Assembly: GCA_020860865.1 (NCBI GenBank)
Contig: JAJBTL010000237.1
Coordinates: 1 to 10,592, forward strand
Direction: 5' to 3'
DNA: 10,592 nt
Origin: Planctomycetota bacterium
GTDB lineage: Bacteria > Planctomycetota > SZUA-567
The position numbers and the translations under genes are program-made. Shown piece after piece: positions 1 to 7,406 of the stretch (positions are counted from its first letter, which is position 1; every line of letters begins with the position of its first letter). A model generated the notes under the pieces. It was not told the origin of the DNA and did not search any database. It saw only the letters and a program-made list of their open reading frames with translations.

Positions 1-49
1 ATCCACCTTTTTAAGAAAAGCTTTATCGGAGTTTTTTTAGAGGATTCAT

Positions 50-77
50 TTGACTAACGATTATTATATACTATAAT
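50..77 (+). promoter_or_regulatory. sigma70-type promoter of the importer operon
   Basis: TTGACT at 50-55 and TATAAT at 72-77 are separated by 16 nt, a near-consensus housekeeping promoter in an AT-rich stretch that contrasts with the GC-rich genes downstream. Transcription would start near 84, leaving a leader of about 185 nt before the ATPase start codon. This is the best promoter match in the window and is placed correctly for the transporter genes. Start site and regulator are not visible from sequence. Confidence 0.72.
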
Positions 78-83
78 GTTAAT

Positions 84-267
84 ATATAAGACAGAAATGC
101 ATAATTTGCTTCCCTAGATCCTCGCCTCTATCCCGTCGCCGTCGCCTACGACCGCACTTGAGTATCGACACTCTGATTCGATCTATATCGCCGAGGCATC
201 CGTCTATCCACCTCTCTCACGGAGCATCCTGTTCTTGTTCTTGGAATTGTCGCAGGAGGAGTGTGCC
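84..267 (+). other. long 5' leader of the importer operon, no riboswitch recognised
   Basis: This untranslated stretch is long for a transporter operon and becomes pyrimidine-rich from about 110. It holds two small hairpins: GAGT/ACTC at 160-163 and 170-173, and CGAT/ATCG at 179-182 and 187-190. TCCTG at 227-231 can pair with CAGGA at 253-257, which would cover part of the Shine-Dalgarno AGGAGGA (254-260). No known riboswitch class, including the cobalamin box, was recognised. The extents assume transcription starts from the promoter at 50-77. A role in control is possible but weakly supported. Confidence 0.3.
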
Positions 268-1785
268 ATGGATCAGTCTGATCAATACGTATTGCGGATG
301 GAGGGAATCACGAAAACGTTCCCCGGCGTCAAGGCGCTGGACAACGTCACCCTGCGGGTCAAGCCCGGCACCGTCCACACCATCATGGGCGAGAACGGCG
401 CGGGCAAGTCCACCCTGATGAAAATCCTCAGTGGCGGCTATCCCCCCGACGCGGGCACCGTCCACTTTTGCGGCCGGCAGGTGCGTTTCAAAAACAGCCA
501 CGACGCCCTCGAACACGGCATATCCATGATCCATCAGGAACTCAGCATCATCCCCGACATGACCGTCGCCGATAACATCTACCTCGGCCATGCGCCGTCG
601 ATCCTCGGCATGGTCAACGAGAAAAAGCTCATGGCGATGACCACCGCCCTCTTCGCCAAACTGGGCATCGAGCCGATTCCGCCGAAGACCCGCATGCGCG
701 ACCTCTCCATCGCCCGCATGCAGATGGTGGAAATCGCCAAGGCCGCCTCCCATGAATCCAAAATCATCATCATGGACGAGCCGACATCCGCCATTTCGGA
801 AAAAGAGGTGGGCGTGCTGTTTAATATCATCAGGGAACTCAAGGCCAAGGGCACGGCCATCATTTACATTTCCCACAAGATGGATGAAATCTTCCGCATT
901 TCCGATGACATCACCGTGCTCCGGGACGGGAAATACGTCGACACCAAACCGGCGGCCGAATTGGACAACGACAAGCTGGTGAAAATGATGGTCGGCCGCG
1001 ACCTGACCGAGATGTTCAAACGCACTCCGGCCACGCTCGGCGACACCGTCCTCGAAGTCCGTAACCTCACCCGTTACGGCAAGTTCTATAACGTCAACTT
1101 CAGCCTCCGGAAAGGCGAAATACTCGGCATTACCGGCCTCATCGGCGCCGGTCGCACCGAAGTGGCGGAAGCGGTGTTCGGCATCTGGCCGGCGGACAGC
1201 GGCGAAATCCTCGTCCACGGCCGCCATGTCGCGGTTCGCCGTCCCATCGACGCCATCAACAACGGCATCGCCTTCCTCACCGAAGACCGGAAGCGGCAGG
1301 GCCTGTTTCTCGGCCTGTCGGTGAAACGGAACGTCTCCATCTGCAAAACCCGCGATCTCAGCCGCCTCAACATCGTCGACGTGAAAAGCGAACGCGCCGT
1401 CTGCCGGGAGTATGTCGAGTCGCTCCGCATCAAGACGCCGTCCATCGCCACCAAGGTCCGGTCGCTGTCCGGCGGCAATCAGCAAAAAGCCCTTATCGCC
1501 CGCTGGCTCCTGATGGAACCGGATATCCTCATCCTCGACGAGCCGACGCGCGGCATCGATGTCGGCGCCAAGCAGGAAATCTACTCCCTCATCGACGGCC
1601 TGACCCGGGAGGGAAAAGCGGTCATCCTCATCTCCTCCGAAATGCCCGAGGTCATTTCCATGTGCGACCGCATCATCGTCATGAACCAGGGCGAGGCGAA
1701 AAAGGAGCTGACGCAGGGCTTTACCCAGGAAGACATTATGCACCATGCCGCCAATTTTCAATCGATTCGGAGGACAGTGAAATGA
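268..1785 (+). CDS. sugar-type ABC importer, ATP-binding protein (RbsA/MglA-like)
   Basis: A 505-residue tandem ABC ATPase that would power uptake of a small substrate with the permease and binding protein that follow. The first domain has Walker A GENGAGKST (41-49), signature LSIARMQ (146-152) and Walker B IIIMDEPTS (166-174). The second has the degenerate P-loop GLIGAGRTE (290-298) typical of RbsA/MglA/XylG, signature LSGGNQQK (400-407) and Walker B ILILDEPTRGID (420-431). Length is normal for the family. The start at 268 is chosen because AGGAGGA lies at 254-260, seven bases upstream; an in-frame ATG at 235 has no such site. The last codons overlap the permease start (ATGA, 1782-1785), indicating translational coupling. 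This family serves ribose, galactose, xylose, polyols, nucleosides and AI-2, so the substrate is unknown. The neighbouring amino-acid-type enzymes make a non-sugar ligand conceivable. Confidence 0.95.
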   Translation: MDQSDQYVLRMEGITKTFPGVKALDNVTLRVKPGTVHTIMGENGAGKSTLMKILSGGYPPDAGTVHFCGRQVRFKNSHDALEHGISMIHQELSIIPDMTVADNIYLGHAPSILGMVNEKKLMAMTTALFAKLGIEPIPPKTRMRDLSIARMQMVEIAKAASHESKIIIMDEPTSAISEKEVGVLFNIIRELKAKGTAIIYISHKMDEIFRISDDITVLRDGKYVDTKPAAELDNDKLVKMMVGRDLTEMFKRTPATLGDTVLEVRNLTRYGKFYNVNFSLRKGEILGITGLIGAGRTEVAEAVFGIWPADSGEILVHGRHVAVRRPIDAINNGIAFLTEDRKRQGLFLGLSVKRNVSICKTRDLSRLNIVDVKSERAVCREYVESLRIKTPSIATKVRSLSGGNQQKALIARWLLMEPDILILDEPTRGIDVGAKQEIYSLIDGLTREGKAVILISSEMPEVISMCDRIIVMNQGEAKKELTQGFTQEDIMHHAANFQSIRRTVK

Positions 1786-2741
1786 CCACCTTGGAAAAAC
1801 CCATTGTTAAAAATGGCAGCGCCACCGACTTCATCGCCAAATACGGCCTCTATTGCGTCTTCGTCCTCCTCATCATCGTTCTCAGCCTGGCGCACAGCGC
1901 CTTCCTGACGATTCCCAATGTCAGGAACATCCTCCTCCAGGTGTCCATAAACGGCATCCTCGCGGTCGGCATGACCATGGTTATCGTCATCGGCGGCATC
2001 GACCTCTCCGCCGGATCCATGCTCGCCTTCGCCGGCGTCGTCGCCACCAGTATCGCCCATCCGGGCCAGAGCTTTGCCCTCGCCATCATAATCGGCCTCC
2101 TCATGGGCTTTCTCCTCGGCGCCGTCAACGGCTTCCTCGTCGCCTACGGCCGCATCGTCCCCTTCATCGTCACCCTTGGCATGACCACCATCGCCCGTGG
2201 CATGGCCCTGACCTACGCCAACGGGAGACCCATTATCAACCTCATGCCGTCCTTCAAATTTCTTGGACAGGGAACCGTCTTCTACATTCCCGTGCCGGTG
2301 CTGTTTCTCTTTCTCGCCCTGGCGGTCGGCTACGTCATCCTCAACAAGTCGGTCCTTGGCCGCTACCTCCTCGCCACCGGCGGCAACGAAGACGCGGCCA
2401 TCGCCTCCGGCGTCAGCACGAGGAAAGTCAAGTTCTTCGCCTACAGCTTCATGGGCCTGATGTGCGGCTTGTCGTCCATCCTCCTGGCCGGGCGCACAAA
2501 CGCCGGCGCTCCCAATGCCGGCGTCGGCTACGAACTGGACGCCATCGCGGCGGTCGTGGTCGGCGGTGCATCCCTGACCGGCGGACGCGGCACCATTGCC
2601 GGCACCCTCATGGGCGTCCTCATTATCGGCGTCATCCAGAACGGTCTCGATATCCTGAACGTGTCGTCCTATATCCAGCTCATCGTCAAGGGCCTCATCA
2701 TCATCGCGGCGGTGTGGATGGATCAGAAGAGCAACAAATAA
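1782..2741 (+). CDS. sugar-type ABC importer, permease (RbsC-like)
   Basis: A 319-residue polytopic membrane protein of the BPD_transp_2 type, normal in length. Hydrophobic segments are spread from about 21-40 to 296-312. Family hallmarks are GGIDLSAGSM (71-80) and the cytoplasmic coupling region AIAAVVVGGASLTGGRGT (about 254-271), which contacts the ATPase. It would form the homodimeric transport channel. The start ATG overlaps the ATPase stop codon, so the two are co-translated. A 74-nt gap follows before the binding-protein ribosome site, containing competing small inverted repeats. Specificity cannot be read from the permease. Confidence 0.95.
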   Translation: MTTLEKPIVKNGSATDFIAKYGLYCVFVLLIIVLSLAHSAFLTIPNVRNILLQVSINGILAVGMTMVIVIGGIDLSAGSMLAFAGVVATSIAHPGQSFALAIIIGLLMGFLLGAVNGFLVAYGRIVPFIVTLGMTTIARGMALTYANGRPIINLMPSFKFLGQGTVFYIPVPVLFLFLALAVGYVILNKSVLGRYLLATGGNEDAAIASGVSTRKVKFFAYSFMGLMCGLSSILLAGRTNAGAPNAGVGYELDAIAAVVVGGASLTGGRGTIAGTLMGVLIIGVIQNGLDILNVSSYIQLIVKGLIIIAAVWMDQKSNK

Positions 2742-2770
2742 TCGTTCCTGTGACAGCGGCAAAACAAACC

Positions 2771-2792
2771 TCTGCGTGCGCAGCGGTGCAGA
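2771..2792 (+). other. small alternative hairpins between permease and binding-protein genes
   Basis: CTGCG (2772-2776) and CGCAG (2779-2783) form one inverted repeat with a 2-nt loop. TCTGC (2771-2775) and GCAGA (2788-2792) form a second that excludes the first. No T-run follows, so this is not a terminator. Hairpins at such junctions in transporter operons can alter mRNA stability, but no function is shown here. Confidence 0.3.
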
Positions 2793-2802
2793 CAACTCTT
2801 AC

Positions 2803-2837
2803 AAGGAGATAGGCAATGAAAAGAACAGGTAATCCTA
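2803..2837 (+). other. orphaned ribosome site, ATG and signal-peptide start of the binding protein (apparent +1 frameshift)
   Basis: AAGGAG at 2803-2808 sits seven bases before ATG 2816, an ideal initiation site, but that ATG is not in frame with the binding protein. Dropping one G of the GG pair at 2828-2829 joins the frames and yields MKRTVILLLSVILGLAF, a basic n-region followed by a hydrophobic core, running into the A-rich cleavage region. That is a textbook Sec signal peptide and adds seven residues, for 310 in all. As written, the frame opened at 2816 is a different one, Arg/Pro-rich and not a plausible protein. An assembly or sequencing error, or a genuine single-base mutation, would explain this. 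Confidence 0.8.
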
Positions 2838-3749
2838 TTGTTAAGTGTGATTCTCGGCCTGGCGTTCTGCACCGGCGCGGCGGCGGGAGAAAAGAAGATC
2901 CGTATCGGCGTCTCCTACTACAGCCTGTCGGCGGAATTCCTGGCCCAACTGCGCGATTCGATGGACGAACACTACCGCGACCGGAAGCTTGGCGATACGG
3001 TGGACCTGATCGTCCTCGACGCCCAGGGCGACGCCAACAAGCAAAACGACCAGGTCTACAACCTTATTTCCCAAGGCGTGGACGCTGTCATCATCGACCC
3101 GTACGACCGCGAACAGCAGGTCCCGGCCGTCGAGGCCTGCGCCGATGCCGGCATACCGTGCATCGAGATGAACGCCTCGACCGTATCGCCCCAACGCACC
3201 TCCTATGTCGGGTCCGACGATATCGTCTCCGGCCGCCTCCTCGCCCGCGAACTGCTCCGCCTGTCCGGCGGCAAAGGAAACATCATCGTCATCCACGGCG
3301 TCGCCGGCCAGAACTCCGAAGTCATGCGCCACGCCGGCCTCGAAGAGGTTCTCCGGGAGTTCCCCGACGCCAAGGTCGTTGCCGAAAAGGTCTGCGACTG
3401 GGATCGGGCCAAGGCCCTCGCCGCAGTGGAAAATTTCGTTCAATCCGGCCTCGATTTCAATATCGTCTTCGGCGAGAACGACGAAATGGCGCTGGGTGCC
3501 CTCGTCGCATTGGAAAATTCCGGCCGCCGCGAAGGCATGTTTGTCGGTGGCGTGGACGCCATTCCCGATGCCCTGGACGCGGTCAAGGACGGACGCCTCG
3601 ACTGCACCGTCTTCCAGAACTCCGCCGCCCAGGCCCGGAAAGCCCTCGATGTCGCCATCGAAGCGGCACAGGGCAAGACCATCGACGCCGTCTACGACAT
3701 TCCCTACGAACTGGTGACACCGGCCAACGTCAACGAGTATCTGAAGTGA
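2838..3749 (+). CDS. periplasmic substrate-binding protein of the ABC importer (RbsB-like, Peripla_BP_4)
   Basis: The intact frame gives 303 residues from a TTG at 2838, while the natural start is ATG 2816 in another frame (see the frameshift entry). Visible residues begin with a hydrophobic core and AAAG, a likely signal-peptidase I site, then the mature start EKKIRIGVSYYS (18-29). Family features include SQGVDAVIIDP (78-88), a hinge and ligand region around YVGSDD (123-128), ENDEMALGALVALE (213-226) and GGVDAIPDALDAVKDG (237-252). It would capture the ligand outside the membrane and deliver it to the permease. A TTG start would lack the basic n-region and has only AGG (2827-2829) as a ribosome site, so export would probably fail. 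Apart from its 5' end, the gene shows no sign of decay. It is last in the operon, followed by a GC-rich repeat. Confidence 0.9.
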   Translation: MLSVILGLAFCTGAAAGEKKIRIGVSYYSLSAEFLAQLRDSMDEHYRDRKLGDTVDLIVLDAQGDANKQNDQVYNLISQGVDAVIIDPYDREQQVPAVEACADAGIPCIEMNASTVSPQRTSYVGSDDIVSGRLLARELLRLSGGKGNIIVIHGVAGQNSEVMRHAGLEEVLREFPDAKVVAEKVCDWDRAKALAAVENFVQSGLDFNIVFGENDEMALGALVALENSGRREGMFVGGVDAIPDALDAVKDGRLDCTVFQNSAAQARKALDVAIEAAQGKTIDAVYDIPYELVTPANVNEYLK

Positions 3750-3770
3750 CTCGGCAGGCCGGCGCGAAGG

Positions 3771-3819
3771 CAACGCCCCCGCCACGCGAAAAGGCAGCGC
3801 CGCCGCCACGCGAAACGGC
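3771..3819 (+). repeat. 24-bp tandem repeat downstream of the binding-protein gene
   Basis: Bases 3771-3795 match 3795-3819 over 25 positions with three mismatches, sharing the exact core CCGCCACGCGAAA at 3779-3791 and 3803-3815. A degenerate third copy (CGCGAAGGC, 3763-3771) precedes them with a 2-nt deletion. CGGCGC at 3760-3765 can pair with GCGCCG at 3797-3802. The repeat ends just before a T-tract (3834-3841), but no compact hairpin abuts that tract, so terminator function for the importer operon is uncertain. Confidence 0.6.
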
Positions 3820-3833
3820 CACTGTACGCCATA

Positions 3834-3871
3834 TTTTTTTTGTTGCTGCAAATGATATACTAGTACATAAA
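3834..3871 (+). promoter_or_regulatory. AT-rich probable promoter/operator of the aminotransferase gene set
   Basis: After eight Ts (3834-3841) the sequence stays AT-rich to about 3883, an island between two GC-rich genes. TTGCTG (3843-3848) and CATAAA (3866-3871) are 17 nt apart, and TATACT (3856-3861) is another -10 candidate but lacks a good -35. The palindrome TACTAGTA (3858-3865) overlaps these elements and could be part of an operator. Composition and position support a promoter; the exact boxes are uncertain. Confidence 0.4.
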
Positions 3872-3907
3872 TAGGTCAAATAAGACCGTACCCACAAGGA
3901 GAGTATC

Positions 3908-5344
3908 ATGGGCAAGAAGGCATACGAGGAACTCCTCGACAGGGTCAACAACAGCCAAACCGTCACCCCCGGCAACAAGGCCGGCCTTATCGACTTTCTT
4001 CAGAACGAACACCCGGGAGATGTCCTCTTCACCAAGTGGTCGGTCCCGCAGATCATCGCCAAGGGCAAGGGCTCCCGGGTCTGGGACGTCGACGGCAAGG
4101 AATACATCGACTGCATCACCGGCATGTCCTGCATGAACATCGGCCACGGCGACGTGCGTATCGCCGAGACGATGTACAACCAGTATGTCAACGAATTGGA
4201 CAACTGGTTCGATTTCCCGACGCCGGAACGGATTCGCCTGGTGAACCGTCTTATCGCCCTCGCCCCGGGCGACTTTCGGAAGCGCGCGCGCCTGGCCCTG
4301 AGCGGCTCCGACGCGGTGGAGAACGCCGTCCGCCTCGCCCGCTACCACACGAAGAAAACGCAGATTGTCTGTTTCTACGGCGGCTATCACGGCCAGAACA
4401 CCGCCACCATGGGCTTCACCGGCGCCGGCTCGATGCACCGCTGGTACAACACCGTCACCTCGGCCGACCACGGCATCGAACGGTTCCCCTACGCCTATTG
4501 CTACCGTTGCCCCTACGACAAGAAACCCGAATCCTGCAATATGCACTGCGTCAAGGTCATCGACGACCTCATGTGCTCGGGACAAACCAGCATGGGGAAC
4601 TACAACGCCGGTTACACCAACGTCGCCGCCATGCTTGTCGAACCGTGCCAGAGCTCGGCCGGTTATATCGTGCCGCCGATTGAGTTCCTCCAGGCGCTCC
4701 GTAAGCTGTCGGACAAGCACGGCTTCCTCCTCATCTTCGACGAGGTCCAGACCGGCATGGGCCGCACCGGCAAGATGTTCGCCTGCGAACACAGCGGCGT
4801 CGCACCGGACATTCTTATAATAGGAAAGGCGCTCGGCGCCGGCGTGCCGATGGCCGCCATTGTCGGCAGGGCCGAATTGTTCGAGGACACCGCCCCCGGG
4901 TTCATCTGCTCCACCTATGCCGGGAACTCCCTCGGCTGCGCCGTCGGCAATAAGGTTCTTGACATTATCGAGGAAGACGGAATGCTGGAAACGTGCACCA
5001 CGACCGGCACCTATCTGGAAGGCGTTCTCAGGAACTACATGGCCGAACACCCGCTGGTGGGCGACTTCTCCCGGCGCGGCCTGTTCTTCGGCATCGAAAT
5101 GGTCCGCGACCGCGCCAGCAAGGAACCGGCCGCGAAGGAGACGCTGGAACTGGTGGACAACCTGAGGGACGCCGGCCTTCTCGCCCAACTCAACGGCTAC
5201 TACTCGAACAGGATTTCCTTCATTCCGCCCATCAACATCAAGCCGGCGGACGTGGACGAAATCTTCGCCATCCTCGACGCCGAGACCGGAAAAATAGAAG
5301 AAAAGTACGGCCTGCGGAAATCGCTCGTCGGCGCCGGCGCCTGA
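3908..5344 (+). CDS. class III PLP-dependent aminotransferase
   Basis: A 478-residue fold-type I, class III aminotransferase of the GabT/ornithine/beta-amino-acid type. It moves an amino group between an amine-bearing substrate and a keto acid using pyridoxal phosphate. Visible motifs are SGSDAVENA (132-140, cofactor phosphate region), GGYHG (158-162), FDEVQTG (277-283, Asp278 for the pyridine nitrogen) and IIGKALGAG (305-313), with Lys307 as the Schiff-base lysine. An insertion holds four cysteines, C198, C201, C210 and C214 (C-x2-C-x8-C-x3-C). The start is fixed by AAGGAG (3896-3901), six bases upstream. It is the first gene of the set that includes the HyuA-like protein and the B12 mutase, so it probably acts on a precursor or product of the mutase. 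Substrate is not predictable; class III members prefer omega- or beta-amino groups. Length is slightly above the usual 430-460, partly from the Cys insertion. Confidence 0.93.
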   Translation: MGKKAYEELLDRVNNSQTVTPGNKAGLIDFLQNEHPGDVLFTKWSVPQIIAKGKGSRVWDVDGKEYIDCITGMSCMNIGHGDVRIAETMYNQYVNELDNWFDFPTPERIRLVNRLIALAPGDFRKRARLALSGSDAVENAVRLARYHTKKTQIVCFYGGYHGQNTATMGFTGAGSMHRWYNTVTSADHGIERFPYAYCYRCPYDKKPESCNMHCVKVIDDLMCSGQTSMGNYNAGYTNVAAMLVEPCQSSAGYIVPPIEFLQALRKLSDKHGFLLIFDEVQTGMGRTGKMFACEHSGVAPDILIIGKALGAGVPMAAIVGRAELFEDTAPGFICSTYAGNSLGCAVGNKVLDIIEEDGMLETCTTTGTYLEGVLRNYMAEHPLVGDFSRRGLFFGIEMVRDRASKEPAAKETLELVDNLRDAGLLAQLNGYYSNRISFIPPINIKPADVDEIFAILDAETGKIEEKYGLRKSLVGAGA

Positions 5345-5352
5345 CCGCCCAC

Positions 5353-5386
5353 GCCCGGGGCGGCACGAGACAGCGCCGCCCCGGGC
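5353..5386 (+). other. perfect 12-bp GC hairpin between aminotransferase and HyuA-like genes
   Basis: GCCCGGGGCGGC (5353-5364) and GCCGCCCCGGGC (5375-5386) are exact reverse complements around a 10-nt loop. The stem ends six bases before the ribosome site GGAG (5393-5396) of the next gene. There is no T-run, so it is not a standard intrinsic terminator. It may protect or process the mRNA, or set the relative expression of the two genes. It would form on either strand. Confidence 0.75.
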
Positions 5387-5401
5387 CTCTCTGGAGACGT
5401 C

Positions 5402-7405
5402 ATGCTCACCCTGGGAATCGACACCGGCGGCACCTATACCGATGCGGTCCTGCTCGATCCAGCGGCGCGGCGAATCGTGGCGAAGACAAAAGTTTTCACC
5501 ACAAAACACAATCTTGCCTCATGTATCGACGACAGCCTGCGGGCGTTTTCATCCGAAATGCTTGGACGCGTCTCCCTGGTTAGCCTCTCCACCACCCTGG
5601 CCACCAATTCTCTGGTCGAAGGCACCACCGGCAGGGTCGGCCTCGTAGTCATGGGCCGACTTCCCGAAGGCCCGTTGCCGGTCGCCGTATGGCGTCATAT
5701 CGGCGGATTGCTCGATATCAAGGGCCGGGTCATCCACCCGGTCGACCCGGAAGAAGTGGCGAGAACCGTCGCCGAAATCGCCGGCGGGGTGGACGCCATG
5801 GCTGTGTCCGGATTCGCCTCGGTGCGGAATCCGGCCCACGAACTGGCGGTCAGGGACACTATCCGCCGGACCGTCGACCTGCCCGTCGTCTGCGGCCACG
5901 AACTCAGTTCCGCCCTCGGCCATAACGACCGCACCGTCACGGCGGTCATCAACGCGGGTTTGATTTCCAAAATTGAAGCGCTTGTCCAGGCGGTCAGGGA
6001 CATCATGGCGGCGAGACGAATCGAGGCGCCCATTATGGTGGTTCGTGGCGACGGCAGCCTCATCCGGGACGATGCCGCACTCAGCCGACCAATAGAAACA
6101 ATACTCTCGGGTCCGGCGGCAAGCATTGTCGGCGGACTCTACCTGTCCGGCCGCGCCGATGCCCTGCTGGTCGACATGGGCGGCACCACCACCGATATCG
6201 CCCATGCCCGGGACGGCACCGTCGCCATCAACCCGAACGGCGCCATGGTCGGCGGCTGGCGCACCATGGTGCGGGCGGCGGAAATCGCCACCTTCGGCAT
6301 CGGCGGCGACAGTCGCATCGCTCCCGGGGCCGAACCGGGCAGCGTGGAAATAGGACCGCGCCGGGTAACCCCGTTTTCCGTTGCCGGGAGCGCCGAGCCA
6401 GGCATTGCACAATCCCTGGCCCGTGCCGCGTCGCAACCAGCCGGGGAAATTTGCCTCGCTTCGCAGGGGACGTTCTATCGCCTCGTCGCCGATCCCGGTC
6501 CCGGTGCCGCCGCCATCGAGTCCGCCGTCGCGGCGGCGTTGCGCGGCGGTCCCCTGAGCGCCGGCGATATCGCCATGCGGCTCGCGACCGGCGTGGCACA
6601 TCTCCCGTTGGACAGTATGTGCCGGAATGCCATGGTCGAGGCGATATCCCTCACCCCCACCGACATCCTCCACGCTTCGGGCGAATTGACTTTGTGGGAT
6701 GCGGAAGCGGCGCGCGCCGGGGCGCTCCTCTTTTCGAAAAAGATGGAGCTTGATCTGGACGAATTTCTGGAGAAGGTCCGGTCCGATATCACCGACGCGC
6801 TGGCGGTCGCCTGTCTCGACAGCGCGGTGCGTTTTTCAGGCGGCGGGGAAATCGGTACGGCCGCGTTACGGCATCTGGTCGGCACCGCCTCCGGGGACGA
6901 CGAAAACGATATTGTCGCTACGAGGTTTTCTTTGAAAAAAGAAATTGTCGCGGTGGGGGCGCCGGTCGGGGCCTGGCTGCCGGCTGTCGGGAATTTTTTC
7001 ACGACGCCGGTCGTCATACCCGAGCACGCCGAAGTGGCCAATGCCGTCGGGGCGGCGGTGGGGCAGGTTCGGGTCGCCGTTCGAGCCCTGGTGCGTCCGG
7101 ACCGGGAGCGGAAAGTCTACCGCGCCCATGCGCCCGGCGCTGCCCAAGAATTTGCCAGCCGCGGAGAAGCGGAAGAGTGGGCGCTCGAGCAGGCGCTCCG
7201 GGCGGCCCGGGACCGGATTCTCGAGTGGGGCGGGGTCAACGCCGCCGTGACCGAACGGATCGATCCGCGCCATGTTGTCGACGGTGACGGCACCCCCCGC
7301 TATATCGAGACGACAATTTCCGTGGAAGCGGCGGGCAATCCGTCCGCGATACACGGAGAGAGCGGCCATATTGAGAATTTCGGGAAACGCCAACCCCTCT
7401 CCTGA
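5402..7405 (+). CDS. hydantoinase/oxoprolinase-family ASKHA protein (HyuA-like), possible mutase reactivase
   Basis: A 667-residue protein with both ASKHA nucleotide-binding signatures, DTGGTYTD (7-14) and DMGGTTTDI (258-266). It also has Hydant_A_N hallmarks STTLATNSLVEG (63-74) and the Hydantoinase_A stretch ETILSGPAA (232-240). Length is close to HyuA proteins (about 680-700). HyuA members couple ATP to ring opening of hydantoins or 5-oxoproline, usually with a HyuB subunit, but no HyuB lies in this window. The loop FGIGGDSRIA (298-307) has Asp where I recall Gly-rich GGGS in classical HyuA. The gene lies between the aminotransferase and the B12 mutase, the relative place GlmL/MutL (also ASKHA) holds in glutamate mutase operons. 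Reactivation or protection of the mutase cofactor is therefore a reasonable inference, alongside a lactam- or hydantoin-opening enzyme. Ribosome site GGAG (5393-5396) is five bases before the ATG. Confidence 0.85.
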   Translation: MLTLGIDTGGTYTDAVLLDPAARRIVAKTKVFTTKHNLASCIDDSLRAFSSEMLGRVSLVSLSTTLATNSLVEGTTGRVGLVVMGRLPEGPLPVAVWRHIGGLLDIKGRVIHPVDPEEVARTVAEIAGGVDAMAVSGFASVRNPAHELAVRDTIRRTVDLPVVCGHELSSALGHNDRTVTAVINAGLISKIEALVQAVRDIMAARRIEAPIMVVRGDGSLIRDDAALSRPIETILSGPAASIVGGLYLSGRADALLVDMGGTTTDIAHARDGTVAINPNGAMVGGWRTMVRAAEIATFGIGGDSRIAPGAEPGSVEIGPRRVTPFSVAGSAEPGIAQSLARAASQPAGEICLASQGTFYRLVADPGPGAAAIESAVAAALRGGPLSAGDIAMRLATGVAHLPLDSMCRNAMVEAISLTPTDILHASGELTLWDAEAARAGALLFSKKMELDLDEFLEKVRSDITDALAVACLDSAVRFSGGGEIGTAALRHLVGTASGDDENDIVATRFSLKKEIVAVGAPVGAWLPAVGNFFTTPVVIPEHAEVANAVGAAVGQVRVAVRALVRPDRERKVYRAHAPGAAQEFASRGEAEEWALEQALRAARDRILEWGGVNAAVTERIDPRHVVDGDGTPRYIETTISVEAAGNPSAIHGESGHIENFGKRQPLS

Positions 7406-7406
7406 A

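Noticed and set aside
1..40. Terminator of an upstream gene (CTTTT/AAAAG at 7-11 and 16-20, T-run at 32-38)
   Set aside because: The stem is only five weak pairs and is separated from the T-run by about 11 bases, so it cannot be supported.
1..267. Cobalamin riboswitch upstream of the operon, also sought at 3750-3907
   Set aside because: A B12 mutase made this plausible, but no B12-box-like sequence or expected multi-stem fold was recognised on reading either region.
217..1761. Long antisense open frame opposite the ABC ATPase
   Set aside because: Its translation is His/Asp/Gly-biased with no family motif, and it lies wholly opposite a gene with full ATPase motifs. Similar long antisense frames at 3860-5509 and 7499-9307 are likewise GC-driven shadows.
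1853..2812. Alternative 319-codon frame over the permease gene
   Set aside because: Arg/His/Pro-rich composition and no hydrophobic pattern; the permease frame has clear family motifs.
3771..3819. CRISPR array
   Set aside because: The 24-bp units are directly adjacent without unique spacers, and there are only two to three degenerate copies.
2816..3874. Plus-strand frame of 352 codons opened by the good ribosome site at 2803-2808
   Set aside because: Beyond the first few codons it is Arg/Pro-rich and overlaps the binding protein in another frame. The ribosome site is better explained by a one-base insertion in the binding-protein signal peptide.
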